Below, piece by piece: positions 11,555 through 23,962 of a stretch of DNA of 64,000 nucleotides. Position numbers and translations under genes: made by a program. Source of the DNA: Perognathus longimembris pacificus (lineage: Eukaryota > Chordata > Mammalia > Rodentia > Heteromyidae). The notes beneath the pieces were generated by a model. That model was not told the DNA's origin. It made no database searches and saw only the letters and a program-made list of their open reading frames with translations. Every line of letters begins with the position of its first letter. Within the stretch, counting starts at the first letter, position 1. The stretch covers positions 11,730,963 to 11,794,962 of the forward strand of contig NC_063176.1 in NCBI RefSeq assembly GCF_023159225.1. Reading direction: 5' to 3'.

Positions 11555-12158
11555 CGGTGGTTTTATTTCTAGGTCTTCAATTCTATTTTTCTATTCCATT
11601 TGTCTTCAGGCCTATTCATGTGCCAGTACCACACTTTTTTTTTGTAGCAATATGGCTTTTTATTAGTGTTTGAGGTTTGCTATTGATATTCTTCTAGCAC
11701 TGTTCTTCCTACTAAGCATTTTTTGGGCTATTCTTTGATAAGGGAGCCAAAAATACATGGAAGAAGATAGCCTCTTCAAAAAAGAAAAAATGGTGCTGGC
11801 AGAATTGGATATACATGTGTAGAAAACTGAAGTTGGATATTTATCTATCACCCTGCACCAGAAGCAACTCCAGATAGATCAAAGATCTCAATAGGATCAC
11901 ATACCCTGAAAATATTACAGGACAGGATAAGGAATACACCAGCACTCCTAGGATGAACTTCCTACATAAACACCCAGAAACACAAGAATTCTAAGCAAGG
12001 CTGGATAAATCAGATCACATTAAACTGCAGAGCATCTGCATGGCAAAGCTTCTGCATAGTAAGATACATAGAAAGTCCACAGGTTTGGAAAAGATCTTCA
12101 CTAGCTATACAACAGACAAGGGTCTCATATCTAAACTATACTTCGAAATTTTTAAAAG
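11555..12158. mobile_element. Inverted (twin-primed type) L1 ORF2 fragment
   Basis: 11555-11737 is L1 ORF2 on the minus strand; compare plus-strand 'ttcaggcctattcatgtgcc' with the full-length element near 37739. 11738-12158 is the immediately following part of ORF2 on the plus strand: 'gataagggagcc', then 'ggtgctggcagaattgga', then 'agatcttcactagc'. Joining the two restores L1 order, so the junction at about 11737 is an inversion breakpoint. No 3' UTR or tail follows, so the 3' part has been lost. Confidence 0.7.
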
Positions 12159-12479
12159 GAAAAATGGAAGGGGAATTGATGAGTCCAGGTCTTAAGATGA
12201 TTTATTACTGTTTTCTACTTGAACTAATGTCACATTTTTCTTTCAAAACCGTATTTACTTTTTCTCTCCTTTTGACTTTTTATTGTGTGATATTACTTTT
12301 AAGTAATTTTTACCTTGTCCATCCCAATTTCATCTTCTTTTTATTAATTTTCATTGTCTTTTAACTGATTTTTGAGACATATTATATATAAGTGCAATTC
12401 ATTTATTCAAAATGTTATGCCACAATTACCACAGGTTAGTTTTAGAACATTTAGTTCTCACTTATTAAAAGCCCACAAT

Positions 12480-12835
12480 CATTTGCTGTCAGTTCCCATT
12501 TCTTCCCATCTACCACCCACTTCTGGCCCTACGCAAAGCAACTACTAATCTAATTTCTGTGTTTATGGACTTGTCCTTTCTGGACATTTCACATAACTGG
12601 AATCCTGTGATGCATGGTTTTTTGTGATAAACTTCTTTTACTTAGCACATACTTTCTAAAACCCTCACAGGCTTAGCATGCTTAAACATTTTGCTTCTTT
12701 TTATGGTTGAACTGTCTTCCATTCTATGGGCATGCTACGTTCCGTGGGCAGGCTACATTCTGTTTATGCATTCATCACATGGAGGACATTGGAGTTGTTT
12801 CCACTTTTTGCTATAACTTAGATCTAAAGAGTTTC
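12480..12835 (-). mobile_element. Ancient L1 (L1M-type) fragment
   Basis: The plus strand matches the reverse of old mammalian L1 3' sequence: 'gcaactactaatctaatttc', 'tggacatttcacataactgg', 'ttactta' near 'gcacata', 'tatggttga' and 'gttgtttccactttttgcta'. It is diverged throughout. Confidence 0.7.
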
Positions 12836-12839
12836 TCAA

Positions 12840-15208
12840 GGCCTGGGTATTAGAGGTTTGCATTTTAACATAGTGTCTTTAGGGTTTTAAATGGTAAACA
12901 TATTGAAAATGATTGAGTTTTGCAGTTTCACTTCATATTGTCATTCAATTTTACAATTAGGATTATTTTTCAGTGACTTCAAACTCTTTTTTTGTCACTT
13001 CCTTCACAATCTTGTTTTTAAAAAGTAAATCTTAAAACCTAGGAGAAATAGAAATCTCTAGTTACCTGATGACTCTACAAAAACATTCCTTCAGGCAGAT
13101 ACTTTTACCTAATCTAGTATTCTAAGAGTTTAAATAGCGTAGCATACGCTTCTTTCTTCCCTCACATGCATCCTACACGTGCATCTTTTTTTAAAGACAT
13201 ATGGATGATTCTGTCCAGCCAGATACAGATGATCTTGAATGCATTTTTTTCACAAGTTTGTGGCTTGAATGGGGATTTTGGGTGCTTTGAATTGTTTCTA
13301 TTTGCATTTCTGACATATATTTAATGTTCCTCTAAGATGAATATTTCATTGAACTGTACTTTTTTCTTTATCTAATTAGCTAAACCATTTTTTCTCACGT
13401 GATAGTGTTTTTTAAATAGAATGTACCTTATCTCTGTGTAGTTCAGAATCAGAAATAGTGAAATAGTATTTCATCACATTGAAGACAATTCAGACCAAAG
13501 AGAATAAGAAGTAGATTCACCTTTTATGACCTGCTTCCCATTGCAGATTCAAGGCCCAGGTTATATCTATTTTCCTCATCACACATAGCTGTGCATTCAC
13601 AAGTCAGTTAGAGAGTTCACTTTTTTATTAAGAGTGACATTTCTGCAAATGAGTGAAATGAAGTGGGAAAAAAACAATGAAATATAAAGACAACAGAGAA
13701 GTGACTACAGTGAAAGATCAAGGAATCTAATGTGACTAATTGTGAAATTGACAATTTGACACTGGTAGAGGCAGTCAGGTAGTAAAGACTAATGAATTAT
13801 ATATAGCAATGGGGTTAAAATCACACTGCTGTGACTGAACTGAAAATGTAAAAAGTAGTAGATGTGAAAGAATAAAAGGGAATAATTCAGGATTTTCAGT
13901 TATTTTTAATGACAAGGAATAAGAACAGCCAAGTTAGTGTGGAGGATAGATCATAGGAGGAAAGAAAAATGAGAGAAATACATACTAGGTTATTAAAGAT
14001 GTTTAAAATTATGACCATGGAGGAGTGGCACAGAATGCCATGAACGGAGACAGGTCCTAAAATATTAAAGAAAAAGAGTGAATCATAAGTACAAGTTGGT
14101 AGCAAGCAAAATCCATCCAAATAGAGATTGACAAGGATACAGATCTGATTAGGTCAGAAATGTAGTAAAGACAACTACTAAGGAAATGTAAATGGGAAAC
14201 AAGGAACAAATTAATTATCCTGATCACTTAGAGTAAGGGGAACTTCCTACATATCCATTCAGAAACTTCTATTATTATATAGACTAAACTGACGAGACGA
14301 CTAACAAAGAGTCATGTTTATATACATGCCTATCTGCAAGTCTTTTGCTATAGTAAAAAGTATTACTGGTAACTCCATTGCTTGTATTTTTACTTAATAT
14401 ATATATATATATACATACATATATATATCATGATTCTGTTTAATATGCACATGTGGGTGTACCTTGTTTATTAAGGTATACTATTCATATATCTATTTAT
14501 CTGTTTTGTCTGTTTATTTTTTTTCTGATGGACATTTAATCTGTTTATAGTTTTATAGGTGGACTCCAGTTCAAAATGAAATAAACTGAAGGTAGCATGT
14601 GGTGAGAAAACCTTGGGGAAAAGTTGTAAAAAATACTTTTTCTTTTAAATGTTGAATATTAGTCAGTAGTCATGTAATAAATATGTAAGATCCATGTGCT
14701 CGCCAGTCTGCCTAACAGTGGATTCGTCCACAGCCCTTGGAACAGATGGGACCCCAGACCTGACAACACGTTTTCCACTCTCTCTTTGCAATAGACAAAT
14801 GCATTGATTTAATTTAAAGGATTCCAATATGAAAAAGTAAGCATTTTGGTAAACACATGCACATACACGCACATTTTAAGGAAAGTATTTGGTTAAGAGA
14901 AAAGATTTGATATTGACTAAACCCAACTAAATATTTTCTTACATTTTTTTGTGGGGGGAGGAAGCCTTGAATCTGAGCAAAAATAATAACTTTAGCTCTA
15001 GTTCTGAAGAAGATAAGTGATGTATTTACTGTCTTTTCTTTTGTTTTACATGTAGCTTTTGAGGATGCGCTTTTTCTCAGATTTCTTTTTAACATTAACA
15101 ATTTATACGAAGGAGTTTTAAGTTGTTGGAAATTGACTTGAATAAGGGAAACCTTTCATCTCTTCTCTCAGGCAGGAAACACTCAAACATCTACAGGTCA
15201 GATGCCTT
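12840..15208. other. Unassigned AT-rich sequence
   Basis: About 2.4 kb with no recognised gene. A short (TA)n stretch lies at about 14396-14426. T-rich words near 14450-14560 could be very old L1 but cannot be supported. Minus-strand open frames at 13896-14120, 14663-14872 and 14814-15101 have no recognisable domain. Confidence 0.4.
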
Positions 15209-15218
15209 TCCAAGGGTA

Positions 15219-15253
<35 letters not shown>

Positions 15254-15456
15254 CAGTCCTGGGGCTTGGACTCAGGGCCTGAGCACTGTCCCTGGCTTCT
15301 TTGTGCTCAAGGCTAGCACTCTGCCACTTGAGCCACAGCGCCACTTCTGGCCTTTTCTATATATGTGGTGCTGAGGAATCAAACCCAGAGCTTCATGTGT
15401 AATGAGTCAAGTGCTCTTGCCACTAGGCCATATTCCCAGCCCTCCAAGGGTATCTT
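15209..15456 (-). mobile_element. IDL-Geo dimeric SINE with perfect 14-bp TSD
   Basis: The minus-strand body runs from 15442 to about 15253, with a long poly(A) tail seen as T(~30) on plus at 15221-15251. The head on plus ends 'ggccatattcccagccc'. The Geo half carries 'cacagcgccacttctggcc'. Perfect 14-bp TSDs 'tccaagggtatctt' lie at 15209-15222 and 15443-15456. The long homopolymer tail and intact TSD indicate a recent insertion. Confidence 0.95.
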
Positions 15457-15459
15457 GAA

Positions 15460-17100
15460 GAGGCCTCCGAGGAAAGTTCAGCCAAAAGCCTAGTCCTGGA
15501 TATATAAGCAGCTGGAAGGAAAATCTTCAGCCAAGCATGAATGTGAGGTGCTGGGTTTAAGACACACACACTAAATAAAATTAAACAACTTTTATCAGGC
15601 TATGACACAATAATACAAGCAACTTACTTTAAGAAACAAAATGCAACATTCTCTTGCTGCTCAAGCAGCACCAATAGGGAAAGAAAACATGTTTAGACAT
15701 TTGAGAAAAAACTTAGGCCAATGAATTTGTTTAACCATGTGATTGTTTATTGATGTATTATTTTCTATACACAGAAATATATAAGCATATCCAAATTTAA
15801 AAGTAATTTAGAGTTAGTATAGTTGGAAGAAAACATCTTTTATTTGACAGTATGCTATTTAATGTGAAAGGCATTTGATACCTACTACTGATTCACAAAA
15901 CAATTCTCAAGCGTAACTGAAGATGCAGAACATCATAGTTGGAAGCCCCTGTAAGCAGCAAAGTCCTTAAGACTTCACATCCAAAATTATCAACAGAAAG
16001 CAACACTGGAAAAGTGATTTGTCAAGCAGGCAAACATGAGTCCCTGAATTCAACTCCCCACCAGAAAATGAAAAAAGCAAAAAGAAGAGAGAAGAGAAGA
16101 AGAGAGAAGAGGAGAGGAGAGGAGAGAAAAGAAAGAAAAGAGATGAAGAAAATGAACACTTGGTACATCCCACAGGACTCTCAGAACAGCTTAGTTGAAT
16201 ATTAGTAACTAAGAATCTCTCTTAAGTTTTAGTCAAGGGGTTGCCTGCGGCTAAAATTGTCTGAAAACTTAACAGGGCCAGAAAATGCCCATTGGAAGAG
16301 AGCTTATTCATTCCACGCTTGGAAGAAAGCCTCAGTTTCTTTGCAAGCAGATTTCTCCAAGGGCCAGGTGCAGCATGCAACCAGACTCCCTGCAATGAGG
16401 GGCTTAAGGGGAAAGGAGAGAGAAACCAAGATGAATTTTCAGAAGAGAGACATGATTCTTACCCCCATCTTATTATTCATACAAGTATATTCTGATGTAG
16501 TCTGAAAGAGAAAAAGAAAAAACCACAATGTTGTGAATTGTCTCTTGCCTTTTGCATAGTATCCCTGGAGAGCATTTTCAGGACTGATTACCCAAGGCAT
16601 TGTGGCTCATCATTAAGTCTATTTCACCTGGTGTGGGAAAAGACAGGCAAGGCTGATTTAAAAAAGGAACTGGGAAGAAGTAGCATTTCAGATTTCTTGT
16701 TTCAACCTAGGCACATGAAATAAACGCATGGAGAGCCCATCATATCTCTGACCTCCATAGGCCAGTGATACTCACCTTGTGAGCCACAGACTACTGTTTT
16801 TTTTCTACAAGCTATTTGTCTTCGGTCTGAAATGAGTGGCCATTAGGAGCGGGGATGGTGTGCCACCCAGTTGTTGTCAATATCTCTAAGGAAGAGCATG
16901 ACGCTGGTTTTGAGAATTCTAAAAGGAACTGGAATCTGAGACTTACTGATTGACTCAATCATGCAATATTAGTTGCAGATCCCATCATAAAAGAAATAGA
17001 AAGTCACAAAGAAAAGTCACATCTCTTCTTCTTTTATCTTCTAATATTCCTTTTTCATCCTCTAACACTATCAGTGGACAGAGAATTTCTCTGTTGATAG
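15460..17100. other. Unassigned sequence with a purine-rich tract
   Basis: It contains an AGAGAA-type purine tract at about 16076-16145, possibly the tail of a degraded ID-like monomer (16000-16075, B-box-like 'tgaattcaactcccc'). Overlapping open frames of 60-90 codons at 15939-16723 show no known domain. Confidence 0.4.
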
Positions 17101-17103
17101 TTA

Positions 17104-17295
17104 TTTTTTTTTGCCTATCCTGGGGCTAGAACTCAGGTTCTGGGTTCTGTTCCTGAGCCTCTCTGCTCAAGCTAGTGCTCTACCACTTGAGTCACAGCTT
17201 TTTGGCCTATTCTGTTTATTTGGTACTGAGGAATCGAACCCAGGCCATCATGCATGCTAGGCAAGCACTCTACCACTAAGCCACATTCCCAGCCC
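17104..17295 (-). mobile_element. IDL-Geo dimeric SINE
   Basis: Head on plus: 'ccactaagccacattcccag'. It has B-box complement 'ggaatcgaaccc' and a diverged Geo half ('cttgagtcacagctttttgg'). It is older than the copies at 20.7 and 37 kb. A possible short TSD (ctgttga) flanks it. Confidence 0.85.
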
Positions 17296-17302
17296 TGTTG
17301 AA

Positions 17303-17400
17303 AATTTTAATTTCTACTCTGTTTATCTAATGATTCACTGGTAATCCAAAATTATATATTTAATATCCATATTACTTAGTCTATACAATATAATATGTAC
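17303..17400 (-). mobile_element. Old L1 ORF2 fragment (probable)
   Basis: 'tttatctaatgattcact' and 'tatatatttaatatc' repeat almost exactly the corresponding part of the larger old L1 fragment at 18685-18740. That fragment is recognisable as the ORF2 endonuclease-to-RT linker on minus. Confidence 0.45.
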
Positions 17401-17404
17401 TTCC

Positions 17405-18165
17405 ATGTACAATTAGCATCTGTACGTAAACCCTATTCATAATGGAACTTTCATTCACAAAGTAACATTTCTATAATTGTTAATGTTTTTGTTCTTGATA
17501 TGGTTTTAATATACTTTGAATGTGTCTCACAAAGCTCATTTACTGGCCTCTCGTCCACAGTGTGGAGGCTTCAGGGGGGTGGACTCCTTAACAAAGGGAC
17601 TTATTGTAAGGCCATTTGATCGTAAAGATTCGACTCTTTGAATGGCATCAGAATGGTCTTGTGGATTGAATTCTAACCACAGAAGGTTGTTACACATAGG
17701 TGTACCCATTGTAATTAGCCTTTTCACATGCTGGTCCTTCTTTGTCTATTTATTCATCATGCTATAAATAAGCCAGGGCATACACTTCTTCAGAAATGAA
17801 AGTATAGGTCTGAAATCACTTGAAGTTATAGGTTCCAAAATTTTGAGATAATGAAATTTTGAAAAGTCCTTGGGAATTTTGTTACAATGTTAAAAATGAC
17901 ATAATAGACTTCCCTTTCGGGGGGGGGGTTGGGATATAAAATATTTCAACAGTCATGTTACCCAGTTTGAGGTTAATATTAATTACCCCTCTAACTGAAT
18001 ATCATTTAATTTAATAGTCATTAGGGTAACTACTAAATTGTAAACTCAACCATCAATAATCTTTAGATAAAGCAATAATGGAATATAAAGAGAAAATAAA
18101 TTCTCAACTGAGTTAAGTAAATAATCATGATTAGTGACCATTTTTTTGGGGGGGGGAGAATATAC
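17405..18165. other. Unassigned sequence
   Basis: No recognised repeat. G-homopolymer runs occur at 17919-17927 and 18149-18156. The 63-codon minus frame at 17536-17727 is not recognisable. Confidence 0.4.
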
Positions 18166-18169
18166 TCTT

Positions 18170-18830
18170 AACACTCTTTGCTTGTTATAAATGATTTTAG
18201 TTTGCTTATACCTACTTTGTTGAATTGTGGTTTCTTATATGTGCTTATCAATTAAGGATTACCTCTACATTTTGTTAATTTATTGGGATGTAATTTTCAT
18301 AGTATTTCACACTGATTCTCTGGACATTATTTGTGTCTGGTGTGCCATTCCATTTTAATCTCAAATTCTCTCTTCTCTCTTGCTTTTATTTAGGTTAGCT
18401 AATCTTATTCATCTTTCCAAAGAACTATGTATCATTTATTTCCACTGCTCTTTTAATATTCATGTTATTAACCTTTAACATCTATTATTTTTTCTCTCTA
18501 CTAATTTTGTTCTAGGCTTATCTTTTTCTTCTAAGGTCCTGAAGAACATCATTAGGTTATTAATTTGAAATCCATCTTAATTTTCAATGAAGTCATTAAT
18601 ATTTACTTTCTTCTTATGTCTCAAAGATTTTTCTAAGTTATGAATTAATTTTCACTTGATTCAAGGAAATTTATCATTTCTGCTGTGGTTTATCTAATGA
18701 TTCACTCACAATTCAAAACTATATATTTAATATCTATACGTTTGTAAAGCTTCTGTAGTTTTCTTGCTACTGATTTCTAATTTTTCCATTACAATTTGAT
18801 AATACTTTTTTCAGTTTTTTAATGTTTATT
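18170..18830 (-). mobile_element. Old L1 ORF2 fragment (EN-RT linker region)
   Basis: The plus strand runs through the reverse complement of the ORF2 linker in order: 'catctttccaaagaacta', 'ctctactaattttgttctag', 'catcattaggttattaattt', 'tgaagtcattaat' and 'tttctaatttttccatta'. It is strongly diverged with many stops. Confidence 0.65.
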
Positions 18831-18944
18831 GAGGCTTACTTTATAGAGAGAAAAATTATTGTAAAATATAGTAAGAATTATAAAATGCTGAAGAAAGTGA
18901 AAAAGATATTAGAACATTAAAAGAGCTACAATGTTTATAGATCA

Positions 18945-20350
18945 GTAGACTTGATTTCTTTTGCAACTAAAAGTAATCTAGAGATTAAATTCATGTACAC
19001 CAAAATTCTGATGCCATTTTTCACAGAACTAGAAAAAAAAATCATAAAACTCATATGGAAACAAATAGTCTTAATATATGAAACAATGCTATCCAAAATG
19101 AGTACAGCTAGAGTTTCACAATACCTGATTTCAAATTATAATACAGAGCCATAATATAAACAATGAAATAAAATTAACATGACACTAGCACAAAAGCAGA
19201 CACAGATGAATGGAATAAAAAACACAGACATAATCCCACACATTTACACTTGCCTAATTCCTGACAAGACTGAAACTAGACCCTAATCTGTCACTCACTG
19301 AGCTTTAAAAAAGTGAGTATGGGTCAAATATTTTAACTTTAGATTAGAAAATATGAAACCGGTTGGTTAGGCAATCACTTTCTGAATAGAAATCCTGCAG
19401 CTCAGGAAATAAGAAACCCTTTCAAATGAGAATGCACCAAGTGAAAAGCTTCTGTACAGAACAAAAACTAATAGAGTGGAAGGACAATCAACAATATGGG
19501 AAATATGGATTTACTATTAGACAAAGTATTAAAAGTCAGATAATTTAAAGAACTCAAAAACTTAAATATAAAATCTCTCAAAATATTCTACTCAATAAAT
19601 GGATAAGTGGATTGACTATTACTCAGAAAAATTACCAATTACCATTAAGGACATTAATAAATATTCACCATCTCTATTCATTAGGGAAAGGCAAATCTTA
19701 CCTGCATTGAGATTTATTTCATGACTTCCACAATGACTATCATCATAAAAGGAAACAAACATAAGAAGGATTAAGATAAAAGGAAATTTGTGATCTGTCG
19801 AAAAGAAGGTAATTAATCAAAGTACTATTGAAATTATTATGGAGATCTATCAAATAGGATTGCTCCATGGTCACATCATATATGTTGGGCATATACACAA
19901 TTGAAATAAAGTCAATACATAGAAGCTATACCTGCATGTTTGTCGTGACTTGTTAAAGAAGCAAGTTATAAGTCAGTTTAGGTTTCCTTTGATATGGAAA
20001 TGGATAACAAATATATAATTTGTAGGCAAAATGGGTATCACTACATTGTAAAGAAGAACTAAATTATGTTACTGAGAGACAGTGGATAGAAATGGAGATT
20101 ACATTAGCTGAAATAGGCCAAATATGAGAAAATATTTTATATATACTCTCTTATATGTAGAATTTAAATTTGAAATATTAGAAAGTAAACAGAAAACTGT
20201 TAGAAAAGAGAAAGTAGGTTAGCAGCAGGTGGAAGGCAATAGAGGTGAATGGGAAATGATTATAATCAAAGCATATTATATTTATACTGAAGCTGTCGTA
20301 GTCAATATGCCAGAGTATGTTGCATAATGACTACATGTTACTGAAGAAAG
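18945..20350 (+). mobile_element. Old L1 fragment, ORF2 C-terminal half to 3' region
   Basis: A 67-codon frame at 18951-19154 encodes a recognisable ORF2 segment (PFFTELEKKIIKLIWK near residues 23-38). It continues with relics of the downstream ORF2 ('gcaaaatgggtatcac', then 'agtggatagaaatgg'). The orientation is opposite to the adjacent L1 at 18170-18830, and the RT core between them is missing. Confidence 0.65.
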
Positions 20351-20646
20351 ACTAGACCCAATGCTGCTTGGGAATGGGTAGTCTGAGTTGATACCATCCT
20401 ACATCCTTCTCATTATCTCATGCCTGCTTAATTCTCTGCCTCGATGTGTGGGAACTTTTACCTGAATGAGCAACTCAACATTTCAATCATGAAAAAAACC
20501 ACTGCACTCACAAGCTTCATTTTTCATTGTTTGTTTTGGGTTTGCTTTAATAATTATCAAAAGACACAATCAAGAGGACTTATAGAAGATAGAATCACCT
20601 GTGTTCATCTCCCTGATACGATTGTATAGTAGAAAGCTTTTTTATT

Positions 20647-20884
20647 TTTCTGACTCCTTTTTTTTTTTTTTTTTTTTGGCCAGTCCTGGGCCTTGGACTC
20701 AGGGCCTGAGCACTGTCCCTGGCTTCTTCCCGCTCAAGGCTAGCACTCTGCCACTTGAGCCACAGCGCCGCTTCTGGCCGTTTTCTGTATATGTGGTGCT
20801 GGGGAATCGAACCTAGGGCCTCGTGTATCCGAGGCAGGCACTCTTGCCACTAGGCTATATCCCCAGCCCTTTCTGACTCCTTTT
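20647..20884 (-). mobile_element. Young IDL-Geo SINE with perfect 15-bp TSD
   Basis: Body about 20662-20869 on minus, with direct repeats 'tttctgactcctttt' at 20647-20661 and 20870-20884. It belongs to a sequence subtype with 'cttcccgctcaagg' and 'cgtgtatccgaggcagg' on plus. The copies at 36.8 and 37.9 kb share these words, whereas older copies have 'ctttttgctcaagg' and 'atatacaaggcaag'. Confidence 0.95.
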
Positions 20885-21355
20885 GATAATCATCACAGCC
20901 AACAAAATAATACTCATAGTTCACTGAAGAAACAGAAGCATGAGTTCTTATGGAGTCAAGCATTAGCATAAATATTCAATTTCATGGAGGATTAGCAACA
21001 AAATACTTCGAGACTCACTTGTAGTAACATTACAAGTCAAAAATCCACCTTCACTATAAGTTTCCTGGACTCACATGTGTTCAGGCATGAATAGCACCAT
21101 GTGGAAAATCCCAATTTAATTTCCCTTTTAATAAACATACTCCCAGCCATAGAGTGACTCAGGTTTGCAAACATGATTTCAACAGGTCTGTGACTCCAGT
21201 TGAGCCGAAATTATTCCCTCTATGGGGGCCGAGGAATCGATTTCAAACTGAATTTTGAATTTTAGGAACAAAACGACTATAAACAACTGATAAGCCTCCC
21301 TACAAATCAAATAGCTGACAATGTGTGATTTTCCTTATAAAAATATTTTCTCTTA
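20885..21355. other. Unassigned sequence
   Basis: No recognised gene or repeat. Confidence 0.4.
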
Positions 21356-21356
21356 G

Positions 21357-21590
21357 CCAGGTGCCAATGGCTCATGCCTGTAATCTTAGCAACTCAGGAG
21401 GATGAAATGTGAGAATTGTAGTTTGAAGCCATCTGGGGCAACAAACGATAAAAGTGAAGCTGTGGCTACCAACAAAAGATAGAAGTGAAGTGTGTCTCAA
21501 GTGGAAGAGTGCTAGTACTGAGCAAAAATGCTCAGAACAGCACCTAGCCCCTGAGATAAAGACCCAGGTACAACACACAGAAAAGTTATG
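21357..21590 (+). mobile_element. Dimeric B1-headed SINE with internal duplication
   Basis: The head reads 'ggctcatgcctgtaatctta'. The right half has a duplicated stretch, with 'agaagtgaag' and 'aaaagtgaagctgtgg' about 40 bp apart around 'accaacaaaagatag'. The same duplication appears at 25217-25345, which shows that the two loci descend from one another. Confidence 0.75.
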
Positions 21591-21711
21591 TAGTGATTAC
21601 ATTTTGTAGTGATTGGATTTTATGTCTTGAGTTCATGCCATTATGAAAGCTGTCTTAACAGCAGCATTTCCCACAGTCACAACATGCCTGTTGAGGAAGT
21701 TTACTATAGAG
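21447..21711 (+). repeat. Duplicated block, copy 1
   Basis: About 265 bp that recurs at 25217-25482 in the same orientation. It comprises the 3' half of a SINE plus about 120 bp of non-SINE sequence. Shared words in the non-SINE part include 'attttgtagtgatt', 'ttgagttcatgcca', 'gaaagctgtcttaacagcag' and 'cccacagtcacaac'. By eye roughly 85% of positions agree. The family is unrecognised. Confidence 0.75.
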
Positions 21712-21714
21712 TTT

Positions 21715-23245
21715 CAAGTATTATGGTTTCTCTCACTAATGAATTTATCAATGTCTTGGTGAATGGGGTGTCTTCTTGGCCCTATTAGGAGTGTAATGGA
21801 GGATGGTATGCAGGTCACACATGACAAATGCACTCCAATGTTTCAACTTCAATTCTTCCTTCCCAAGCTATTGAGTTTCTTAAAACACTTCAATCATTGT
21901 AAATCCAAGCTTCAATCAATTAAACAAGGAAAGTGTTAGGGGTAATTCCAGCTGGTTGAGTAACTCATTAAATCCAGGAGCCACCAAAAGAGTGACTACA
22001 TCAGTATACTCGGGATCTGGAAACAAAAGCGAAGACTTGCTGAGAGAGAAAAGAACAGTAACTCAGTTGGCACAAAACCAGGCAAAGAAAACATTGTGTA
22101 TGTTTTCAGGTGAACTCTCTTTCTCTCTCTTCCACATCTTTTTGGCAGAAATCACAAAGTCAGCTAACAAGCATGCAGCCATGGACCATCATCAGTTCCT
22201 GCAAAAGGGAAGTGTGAAAGGCAAAAACAGAAAGGAGACATGACAGAATAATTAAGAATACACTGGACATAACTCTAAATTAATACAATTTGTACACAAT
22301 CAGGCTGATATTTGAAATTGTCATTATTAGTCATCTAAATATAGTAAGTTTTATATAACTACAGATACTGAACATTATTCCAATGCCACATTATTCTTCA
22401 TGCAAGTAAATTTGAGTGACCTTATTGCTTATCTCACAATTTGAAATGTAAATGTTTTACACACACAGCTTTTTAAAAAATTCCTTTATCTGAAAAAAAT
22501 ATTCTAGTCAATAAGGAAATCAGGCCAATACTCACTCTTAAATATTTTTCATGGGGGAGCAGTGATGGAGACAAGATACAGGATTATATATAAGCTAGAT
22601 AGGTGTTACATCATTGATAGTATATGATACTATATATGATATATATATATATATGATAGTCTGTATGATGTTTTTAGACTACAAGTTATCTCAATGTAAG
22701 ACACAAGAATAATGGTAAAGAGGAGAGAGAAAACTAAACCAATAAAAGAATTTATGTAGCTTAATTAATTCATTAATAACTTTTCCAGTTGCAAATATAT
22801 TTTGGAGTAATTATTCATTTAGTTTTTTATATTCTGTGGTATCGACCCAGAGTAAAAGGCAGGTAGGATGAGTGTGAAGTGAGATGTCAGTTTCATCTCT
22901 TCTTTTTCTCTTACAGAGGATGAGTTCTCCTTCATATCTCCTCTGTAATCACAGGTTTTCTTCTGGAGGGATTGTACTGTCTTTAATATCAAGGATAGAC
23001 ATATGCAAGTTTTCTGTCCAGTCAAACATGAGTGGTGAGTATGGAACCCCACAGAAGCTTTGAGAAATAGAGGAGATATCCTGCTACCTATTTGGTTCTG
23101 CACCCTGCCATGCTCCAAGCAGTTTTCTACTCTTACCTGAATTTTAGAAATAAGAAGACACTAAAGTTTAAGACTACTTCAGTTCCTAGAACTGGGCTAA
23201 AGCAGGGGACCGAAGCACAAATGTGAGTGCCACATTAATTTGTGC
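21715..23245. other. Unassigned sequence
   Basis: About 1.5 kb without a recognised repeat apart from a (TA)n/TATATGATA patch at 22610-22665. The frames 21956-22243 (+) and 22819-23118 (-) are under 100 codons and have no recognisable domain. Confidence 0.4.
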
Positions 23246-23249
23246 TGTA

Positions 23250-23930
23250 AAGAAATTGAATTTGATCACTTTTTGCTATAACATAATGGAAAGAATTTGA
23301 GAAAATTATATTAAGTGAAGTAAGCCAGACTCAAAGAAACAAAGGTTGCATGATTTCCCTGATTTGTTGTAATTAGAATACGCCTTTAAATCTACAAGTA
23401 AACACATTGCATGTTAAAAGACAAAAAAATATACCTGGACTTGATAAATTATACAGGACTCTAAGCATTCACGCAGTGAGACCAAAGGAGGATATTCTTA
23501 GGAGAGGAGAGGATCACAAAGGCTCAATAGCTATGTGCATATGATCACATAAAATTATATTTATCAAAATGAACTCCAAGAAATGGAAGTGAAATTTTTG
23601 TTATTTTGTTTTGTTTTTCTCCTTTGTTGCTGTTTGTGTTTTCTGTACCTTTGTCTTGTTTGTAAGTTTATCTGTTTGGCGGAGGGTAAAGGGGAGCACA
23701 GAAATGGTGTGAAAAAGGGTGAACAAATGTAGTAGTGTTATTTACTAGACACTATATTGATATTAACTATAAAACATGGTGGGGGATTGGAGGGGAAAAC
23801 TGGGAGAAAATGAGGAAAGATTTAACACTTCAAAAAGAAATGTACTTGTTGACTGGATTATTATGCAACTGTAACCCTTCTGTAATCATCTTTACAATAA
23901 CATTAAAAAAAAACAAAAAACAAAGAATTT
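23250..23930 (+). mobile_element. L1 3' end (ORF2 terminus and 3' UTR)
   Basis: It begins in the decayed ORF2 C-terminus ('ttaagtgaagtaagccagac', then 'tcaaagaaaca'). It runs through a 3' UTR with a T-rich/G-rich middle and ends 'actgtaacccttctgtaatc' followed by an A-rich tail at 23905-23930. The segment 23430-23590 matches the inverted part of the L1 at 9234-9395. Confidence 0.75.
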
Positions 23931-23962
23931 GAAAGTTAATGTTAAAAAAAAATAAGAATGAA

